Below, in pieces: positions 17,467 through 22,208 of a stretch of 22,208 bases of DNA. The DNA is from Baffinella frigidus (lineage: Eukaryota > Cryptophyceae > Cryptomonadales > Baffinellaceae). The notes under the pieces are model-generated. The model did not search any database. It was not told the origin of the DNA and worked only from the letters and a program-made list of their open reading frames with translations. The stretch covers positions 388,493 through 410,700 of the forward strand of contig MU646650.1 in NCBI GenBank assembly GCA_026770585.1, read 5' to 3'. The translations under genes and the position numbers were made by a program. Position 1 is the stretch's first letter. Every line of letters starts with the position of its first letter.

Positions 17467-17626
17467 TAGTGGTGGGCCTCGGCCTCCACCACACGATACA
17501 ACGGAGGTGGCTCGGGAGTATCTAGCTCTGTCTCAGTTCAATTGGTCTCATCATTTGTCAAACCGGGCCGCGGCCCGGGGCAGTGGGGGCAGGGTGTGAA
17601 GAGGGCGCGGGGGAAAGGCGGAGAAA

Positions 17627-17695
17627 CCCTAGACCCTAGACCCTAGACCCTAGACCCTAGACCCTAGACCCTAGACCCTAGACCCTAGACCCTAG
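17627..17695. repeat. Perfect (CCCTAGA)n array
   Basis: Nearly ten uninterrupted copies of the heptamer CCCTAGA. It resembles a telomere repeat (TCTAGGG on the other strand) but is far cleaner than the degenerate arrays at 11689, 18903 and 20712, suggesting recent expansion or addition. Confidence 0.92.
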
Positions 17696-17821
17696 GGAGT
17701 TGATTTCCCTGTTCCGCGGTACAAATTTGTCACCTTTTGGCGTCAAACCCCAGAAAATGACAAGACCAATTCAACTCAGGCAGAGCTGGGGTATGCATCA
17801 GAGGGGGGATGCACGCAAGGG

Positions 17822-17890
17822 CGCCAATAAATGTCCAATAACTATCCAATAAAGGCCCATAAAATGTCCAATAAATGTCCAATAATCTTC
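17822..17890. repeat. CCAATAAATGT short tandem repeat
   Basis: TCCAATAA(A) units recur about five times in 65 bases, AT-rich compared with the neighbourhood. Confidence 0.75.
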
Positions 17891-18164
17891 GTTTACTGTT
17901 GTATACTCGGTGATATATGACTCTGGGTAGGTGACTCTCTAGAGCATCTTTCTGCTCTCGCGTGTCGCCTCCCAGCGTCTATCAACGTCCAACAAATGTG
18001 AGCGCACCTGGTGTTTGAAGTGGTGGGCCTCCTCGGCGGCCGCGCGCAGCTTGCGGTTCTCCTCCTCCAGCGCCGCGAACTTCTGCGCTCACGCCGCCGT
18101 ACACGCCCCGTCAGCACTCGAGGTGTCGTGATACACGGCGCCCTGGTCCTGGCTGCTTGGTGAC

Positions 18165-18318
18165 GCCGAGGGGCCCTATGGTGGCCCTAGGGGGGTGGGC
18201 GGTTCATCTCTGCGGCACAACCTGGCGGCATTCTGCGCCCCACCCCAGCCGCCTCAGACGAGGTCCCTCGCTCTTGAGAAACCTCCCACCCCCCTAGGAC
18301 CACCATAGGGCCCCTAGA
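18165..18318. mobile_element. Split family C-like arms around host sequence
   Basis: GGGGCCCTATGGTGGCCCTAG with GGGGGGTGGGCGGTT (about 18170-18205) and CTCGCTCTTGAGAAACC with CCCCCCTAGGACCACCATAG (about 18267-18316) are inverted to each other. They enclose about 60 bp of R6-type sequence. The left arm is absent from the paralogous R6 copy beginning at 18729. A second right arm is at 18807-18857. Confidence 0.6.
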
Positions 18319-18562
18319 GGCATAGCGCAGCTTGCGGTTCTCCTCCTCCATCGCTGCGAACTTCTGCGCTCACGCCACCGTACACGCCCCGTCAGCACTC
18401 AAGGCATCGTGCACGACGTGCTACGTCAGCACTCCAGGCACCGTGCCCGAGTCAGCATCGAGCCCTCAAGTCGCTGCGAACTTCTGCGCTCACGCCACCA
18501 CCGTACACGCCCCGTCAGCACTCGAGGTATCGTGATACACGGCGCCCTGGTCCTGGCTGCTT

Positions 18563-18728
18563 CAATAGGGTAACGGCCTGAAAATGGGGTAGTTAGGCCT
18601 ACGGCATTGCCTAGGACCTCCTACCGTAGGCCGAGACTTTTTGGTCCTAGGATCCCCCGGCCTACGGTAGGAGGTCCTAGGCAATGCGGTATGCCTAACT
18701 ACCCCATTTCCAGGCCGTTAGCCTATGA
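18563..18728. mobile_element. Family H foldback element, copy 2 (166 bp)
   Basis: The ends are CAATAGGGTAACGGCCTG and CAGGCCGTTAGCCTATGA, with the same interior as copy 1. Perfect direct repeats GCTT flank it (18559-18562, 18729-18732). The uninterrupted paralogous target CCTGGCTGCTTGGTGAC is at 18149-18162, so the 4-bp duplication is read directly. This excludes a TA target despite the TA within its ends. Confidence 0.92.
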
Positions 18729-18902
18729 GCTTGGTGACTTCTCTGCGACACAACCTGGCTGCATTCTGCGCCCCGCCCCAGCCGCCTCAGACGAGACACA
18801 TGGGGACCTCGCTCTTGAGAAACCGCCCACCCCCCTAGGACCACCACAGGGCCCCTAGAGGCATAGCGCAGCGTGCGGTTCTCCTCCAGCGCCGCGAACT
18901 TC

Positions 18903-19090
18903 GGTTTTACGGTTTACGGTTTACGGTTTAGGGCTTAGGGTTTGGGAGCGCTCCGGGCACCGTACAAGTGCTCAGAAACAGCCTCGCGGGTCTCCTCCTC
19001 CAGCTGGAGGAGGTTGAGGGTAGAGGGTAGAGGTTGAGGGTAGAGGGTAGGGTTGAGGGTAGAGGGTAGAGGGTTAGGGGTTCGTCCTCT
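18903..19090. repeat. Degenerate telomere-like repeats (TTTACGG, GAGGGTA)
   Basis: GGTTTAC units at 18903-18950 shade into GGGTTTGGG. A second array of GGTTGAG / GGTAGAG units occupies 19010-19085. Confidence 0.85.
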
Positions 19091-19246
19091 CATTCGCCGC
19101 GAACTTCTGCTCCGGGCAACCGTACAGGGGTTGCTCAAGAACAAGGACACGCACTCTGTCCTAGCTAGGGGTCTGCAGTAAGCATGCCGCCGAACACGCC
19201 CCGTCAGCACTCCAGGCATCGTGCACGACGTGCCACGTCAGCACTC

Positions 19247-19386
19247 TTATCCGGGGAAACCTATTTTTCTTTCATTTGATGGCAACGAAAATTACTACAC
19301 AATTTGTTCTCATTAGTAATATTAAAGCATCTGTGTAGTAATTTTCGTTGCCATCAAATGAAAGAAAAATAGGTTTCCCCGGATGA
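19247..19386. mobile_element. Family B foldback element, copy 3 (140 bp)
   Basis: The ends are TTATCCGGGGAAACCTA and TAGGTTTCCCCGGATGA. Perfect direct repeats ACTC flank it (19243-19246, 19387-19390). The unfilled paralogue at 18426-18445 reads GTCAGCACTCCAGGCACCG, matching the joined flanks exactly across the junction. Confidence 0.93.
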
Positions 19387-19621
19387 ACTCCAGGCACCGT
19401 GCCCGAGTCAGCATCGAGCCCTCTAGTCTTGCACGGCCTTCACGGATGGGAATACATGATGGCATGATGGGTTCGGTCCGTAACAATCGCACGTTTCTCT
19501 CTCCATGCACCGTACAAGCGCTCAGACACAGCCTCATGAAATCTGCCAGACAAAGGCATGGAGCGCAGACCCCAAATCCGGTGTGGATTCTTAAGCTCTG
19601 GGCTCTTGCAACCAACCCATA

Positions 19622-19721
19622 TCCCTTAAGTGACCAACGGGCGAATAATCGCCCGTGGAAGCCCTAGGCAGGTCCTAGGGCCCTACGGTAGGGCGTATGA
19701 GCCTGCTCGCCACTTAAGGGA
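19622..19721. mobile_element. Family I element, copy 4 (100 bp)
   Basis: The ends are TCCCTTAAGTGACCAACGG and GCCACTTAAGGGA with TA on both sides (19620-19621, 19722-19723). The unfilled R7 copy near 20299-20320 reads AACCCAGATATCCCTGTACG, consistent with insertion at its TA apart from a two-base difference. Confidence 0.86.
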
Positions 19722-19744
19722 TATCCCTGTATGTGAGAAGGGGC

Positions 19745-19900
19745 CACGCCACGATGACCTGTGTACCAACTTGGCATTTTTAAAAGTCAATTCACCCACA
19801 AATCTGTCAACTTAGTCCGGATTCCGGACAACAATAGTTTTAGTAGTGCACAAATAATAGAAATACGCAATCAAGTTGGTGCACAGGTCATCGTGGCGTG
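19745..19900. mobile_element. Foldback element L (156 bp)
   Basis: The arms CACGCCACGATGACCTGTG / CACAGGTCATCGTGGCGTG continue to CCAACTTG with one mismatch. The centre is AT-rich and carries AAAAGTCAATTC and CTGTCAACTTAG. Perfect direct repeats GGGC flank it (19741-19744, 19901-19904). The ends differ from the TYAT families but the target has the same RNNY form. Confidence 0.8.
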
Positions 19901-20007
19901 GGGCGTGGATTGTTCAGGAGGCTCGTGACCTGTTCCAAACGAGCGAGCAGTGGCATGGGGCGCAGACCCCACATCCGATGCGGGTTCTTACGGCCCGGGT
20001 TCGTGTA

Positions 20008-20054
20008 CAGGGGTACCTCGCTCATAGGAAACCGCCCCCCCCTAGGACCCTACG
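20008..20054. mobile_element. Family C left-arm fragment
   Basis: TA then CAGGGGTACCTCGCTCAT and GAAACCGCCCCCCCCTAGGA, broken at the CCCTAC of the core and followed directly by another C-type end. Confidence 0.7.
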
Positions 20055-20056
20055 TA

Positions 20057-20189
20057 CAGGGATACAGGGGTACCTCGCTCATGAGAAACGTCCACCCCCC
20101 TAGGACCACCGTAGGGCCCTAGGCATGGGCCTACTGTAGGGTCCTAGGGGGGGGCGGTTTCTTATGAGCGAGGCACCCCTGCATCCCTG
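20057..20189. mobile_element. Family C element nested at a CAGGGATATCCCTG site
   Basis: CAGGGA then TA then a C element (20065-20181, ends CAGGGGTACCTCGCTCAT and GAGCGAGGCACCCCTG) then CA then TCCCTG, with TA on the outside at 20055-20056 and 20190-20191. The inner insertion split the palindrome CAGGGATATCCCTG at its central TA; the right TA has become CA. The arms have CCTAGGACCACCGTAGGGCC and a mirrored right arm. Confidence 0.78.
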
Positions 20190-20384
20190 TACGTGAGAAG
20201 GGCCGTTCGGGAGGCTCATGCCCCGTTCCAAACGAGCGAGCAAGGCAAGGAGCGCAGACCCCAAATCCGGCGCGGGTTCTCAAGGCCTGGGTTCGTGTAA
20301 CCCAGATATCCCTGTACGTGAGAAGACATCCCTGTACGTGAGAACCCAGATATCCCTGTGCGTTGTTGTAACCCAGATATCCTT

Positions 20385-20960
20385 GCGTTCGGGAGGCTCA
20401 TTACCTGTTCCATGCGCGCGAGCATGGCCTTGCTCGCCCCATTTCACGGCACACGCCCTAGGTATCCAAAGGACATGCAATAATGGCCATGCTGGTGTCG
20501 ATCCCCAATAAACAAACATTTTCGTCCTGCCTGGGACAACCATCCAGCCCTCTCGCCTCACGAAATGTGTTGGGGCATGTGAGGAGGAGCACGGAGAGCG
20601 TTCGGGAGGCTCGTTACCTGTTCCATGCGCGCGAGCATAGCCTTGCTCGCGCCGTCGAAGCCCCCTGCCACGTCGCCCCCCCCACCCGCGCCACTCTGCC
20701 CTCCTGCTGCCGTAGGGTGTAGGGGTTAGGGTTTAGGATGCAGGGTTTAGGACGAGTATGGCTCGCCCCGTCGCCCCCCCCACCCGCGCCGCTCTGCCCT
20801 CCTGCTCGTGTAGGGTGTAGGGTTGAGGGTGTAGGATTTAGGTTTTAGCGTCGCCTTGCTAGCCCCGTCGAAGCCCCCTGCCCCGTAGCCCCCCCCACCG
20901 GAGCCGTTCTGCCCTCCTGCTCGTGTAGGGTTGAGGGTTGATGGTGTAGGGTGGAGGGTT
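20385..20960. repeat. Host tandem repeat R8 (CTTGCTCGC...CTGCCCTCCTGCT)
   Basis: A unit with GTTCGGGAGGCTC(A/G)TTACC, CATGCGCGCGAGCAT, CCGTCGAAGCCCCCTGCC, GTCGCCCCCCCCACC and CTCTGCCCTCCTGCT occurs at about 20388, 20600, 20757 and 20855. The later copies alternate with telomere-like GTAGGGT runs. Confidence 0.75.
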
Positions 20961-21118
20961 GAGGGTTGATGGTGTAGGGTTTAGAGATGTTGGATTGGGG
21001 ATTAGGGGTTAGGGATGAGGGTTTGGGGTTTGGGGTTTACGGTGGAGGGTGGAGGGTGGACGGTGGAGGGTGCAGGGTTTAGGGTGTAGGGTGTAGGGTG
21101 GAGGGTGGAAGGGTTTAG
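20712..21118. repeat. Degenerate telomere-like G-rich arrays
   Basis: Runs of GGGTGTA, GGGTTTA, GGGTTGA, GGGTGGA and GGGATGA units at 20712-20750, 20812-20845 and 20925-21115, always on the plus strand, separated by R8 copies. Confidence 0.85.
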
Positions 21119-21298
21119 CCCGGAGCGCGCCACAGATTCAGGCCAGCTTGCTCACAACCCCCCCAGAGGTAATCGTGCTTCTTCCCTCACGTCTCTCCCT
21201 GCATAGAGCCCTCTCGCTGCCAGCTGTGCTACGCGATCAACCGCCTACGCTGCCCTCTCCCAATGCATACACAGTGGCCATGCTGGTTCTCGATCCGT

Positions 21299-21451
21299 AC
21301 CACCAACCCTCCCGGTTGGACCAAATCATCGATTTTAGGCTTGAAATTTACCCTTGTAGAGACCCCAGATCTGGGGTCTCTGCAAGGGTACGTCAAGGGC
21401 AAATCTACAATCTAAACTCGACGATTTGGTCCAATCGTGAGGGTTGGTGGT
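21299..21451. mobile_element. Foldback element N (~153 bp)
   Basis: The ends are ACCACCAACCCTC and GAGGGTTGGTGGT. The arms include TTGGACCAAATC / GATTTGGTCCAA. The centre is the perfect palindrome AGAGACCCCAGA-TCTGGGGTCTCT. The left arm is shorter than the right by about 15 bases. No clear target duplication is seen. Confidence 0.78.
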
Positions 21452-21484
21452 GATGAAGAGACTTTCCTTTCCCAAGCACCACCC

Positions 21485-21624
21485 TTATCCGGGGAAACCT
21501 ACTTTTCTTTCATTTGATGGCAATCAAAATTACTACACAGATTCTTTTATATTACTAATAAGAACGAATTGTGTAGTAATTTCCGTTGCCATCAAATGAA
21601 AAAAAAATAGGCTTCCCCGGATGA
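21485..21624. mobile_element. Family B foldback element, copy 4 (140 bp)
   Basis: The ends are TTATCCGGGGAAACCTA and TAGGCTTCCCCGGATGA. Perfect direct repeats ACCC flank it (21481-21484, 21625-21628). The arms carry a few more mismatches than copies 2 and 3. Confidence 0.9.
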
Positions 21625-21680
21625 ACCCGCCACGTACTGCAAGGGTCTCGCGCGGAGGGTCTGGGGACCAAGCCCAATGT

Positions 21681-21806
21681 ACATCTCGAAAGATAACTGA
21701 ATCATTTCCCTAAATAGCGTGTTCATTTAATTTACTATGCCCCAAATAATTTCTCCTATTCAACCTCCTATTGAAAAGGAACTGACTTAGTTATCTTCCG
21801 AGATGA
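21681..21806. mobile_element. Family E foldback element, copy 3 (126 bp)
   Basis: The ends are ACATCTCGAAAGATAACTGA and TTATCTTCCGAGATGA. It has lost about 16 bases of the left interior relative to copy 1. Perfect direct repeats ATGT flank it (21677-21680, 21807-21810). A family C element abuts its right duplication. Confidence 0.87.
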
Positions 21807-21811
21807 ATGTA

Positions 21812-21929
21812 CAGGGGTACCTCGCTCATAAGAAACCGCCCCCCCCCTAGGACCACCATAGGGCCCTAGGCATACCCCTACTGTAGGGTCCTAGGGGGGC
21901 GCGCTTTCTTATGCGCGAGGTACCCCATG
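21812..21929. mobile_element. Family C element (118 bp)
   Basis: The ends are CAGGGGTACCTCGCTCATAA and GCGCGAGGTACCCCATG, the right end with one added A compared with CCCCTG. TA lies on both sides (21810-21811, 21930-21931). ATGTA is in fact repeated on both sides, so a 5-bp reading is also possible for this copy. It landed in the right target duplication of family E copy 3. Confidence 0.82.
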
Positions 21930-21940
21930 TATAATGCCAC

Positions 21941-22088
21941 AAGCTAACGCCAGCGGACCCCTTAGCCTACGGTAGGAACCCCCCCTCCTCCTACGACGTG
22001 TAAAACAAAAATGACTTTAAAAGTCGTAGGAGGGGGGCTCCTACCGTAGACAATCTGTAGGCCCTAAGTACCTCGCTGGCGTTGGCTT
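21941..22088. mobile_element. Foldback element K (~148 bp)
   Basis: The ends are AAGCTAACGCCAGCG and CGCTGGCGTTGGCTT. The arms also hold CCTACGGTAGGA / TCCTACCGTAG and CCTCCTACGAC / GTCGTAGGAGG around an AT-rich loop. If the true ends are AACGCCAGCG, the flanking tetramers are AGCT and GGCT, an imperfect RNNY pair; boundaries are unresolved. Confidence 0.75.
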
Positions 22089-22126
22089 TTTGCATGATGT
22101 ATGCACCCTCTGCGAGAGGGAATCAA

Positions 22127-22207
22127 GGGGGGGGGGGGGGGGGGGGATGGCGGCCGTGGTGGTGGTTATGAAGGTCTCTTTCTCATCTGGGGGGGGGGGG
22201 GGGGGGG
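22127..22207. repeat. Two poly-G tracts
   Basis: An uninterrupted run of 20 G at 22127-22146 and one of 19 G at 22189-22207, 42 bases apart. Shorter G or C runs of about 12 are at 8003-8014 and 12876-12887. Lengths at the window edge may be affected by sequencing or assembly. Confidence 0.85.
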
Positions 22208-22208
22208 C

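Larger units (their letters stand above)
17980..18900. repeat. Host repeat R6 (CTTCTGCGCTCACGCC), several copies
   Basis: Boxes GCGCAGCTTGCGGTTCTCCT, GCGAACTTCTGCGCTCACGC, GTACACGCCCCGTCAGCACT, TCGTGATACACGGCGCCC and GGTCCTGGCTGCTT recur at about 18045-18160, 18325-18420, 18470-18562 and partly 18865-18900 and 19095-19245. Copy 18155-18158 is the unfilled GCTT site of family H copy 2. Copy 18431-18434 is the unfilled ACTC site of family B copy 3. Confidence 0.8.
19540..20470. repeat. Host repeat R7 (GAGCGCAGACCCCAAATCCG)
   Basis: Boxes GGAGGCTC(A/G)T, CTGTTCCAAACGAGCGAGCA, GGCGCAGACCCCA, GGGTTCGTGTA and ATATCCCTGTACGTGAGAAG occur at about 19548-19620 with 19722-19742, 19912-20006, 20208-20345 and partially 20388-20420. 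Elements I copy 4, L and the nested C group interrupt it. Confidence 0.78.

Noticed and set aside
18563-18728. Family H read as a TA-target (Tc1/mariner-like) element
   Set aside because: The unfilled paralogue with a single GCTT at 18155-18158 shows a 4-bp duplication and longer ends.
1-22208. tRNA, rRNA, integrated virus or transposase gene
   Set aside because: By eye I found no cloverleaf, no rRNA-like block, no reverse transcriptase or DDE-type motif series, and no frame long enough for these proteins. A profile search would be needed to exclude small or split ones.

Overview
This window looks like a repeat-dense, nearly gene-free piece of a eukaryotic nuclear genome, most likely a GC-rich unicellular alga or similar protist. 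Three things point there. It has long degenerate telomere-like arrays (TTTAGGG, TGTAGGG and CCCTAGA variants). It has a polypyrimidine/CAG splice acceptor in front of a short coding exon with about 95% G or C at third codon positions. It has no bacterial-style gene packing, operons, rRNA, tRNA or CRISPR. I cannot name the species.

Layout. 1-1790: divergent tandem copies of host repeats carrying a recurring TAAGTTGACA motif, interrupted by one 150-bp foldback element. 1770-4070: duplicated host segments, a 398-bp foldback element, telomere-like CCCTAGACC blocks and a GAA microsatellite. 4070-5500: another host repeat hit by a 166-bp, a 140-bp and a 143-bp foldback element. 5530-7976: a 739-bp unit tandemly duplicated at over 99% identity, built of elements inside elements, followed by a GGTCACGGGCAGTCA-type minisatellite. 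8100-9715: a large host tandem array invaded by three foldback elements. 9840-13080: low-complexity, telomere-like and short tandem repeats with two more foldback elements. 13080-14820: the least repetitive stretch and the only place with convincing coding sequence, a 56-codon terminal or single coding exon at 14417-14587. 14821-16460: divergent tandem copies of a ~540-bp repeat, with nested TA-flanked elements. 16460-20200: dense TA-flanked and 4-bp-flanked elements plus telomere-like arrays. 20200-21130: host repeats and G-rich arrays. 21290-22208: five foldback elements nearly end to end, closing in two poly-G tracts.

The main result is a population of short non-autonomous inverted-repeat elements (MITE/foldback type). 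Four families with different sequences (A 150 bp, B 140 bp, E ~142 bp, H 166 bp) share ends of the form TYAT and each sits between perfect 4-bp direct repeats. A fifth element (L) is also flanked by a 4-bp repeat. All twelve duplications read RNNY (purine-N-N-pyrimidine). Three insertions can be compared with an exact uninterrupted paralogous copy of the target inside this same window, so the duplications can be read directly. A second group (families C and I) duplicates TA and is nested in itself. No transposase is visible, so whatever moved these elements lies elsewhere. Families C, H, I and K also share a small palindromic core, CTAC(C/G/A)GTAG beside CCTAGG, despite having different ends.
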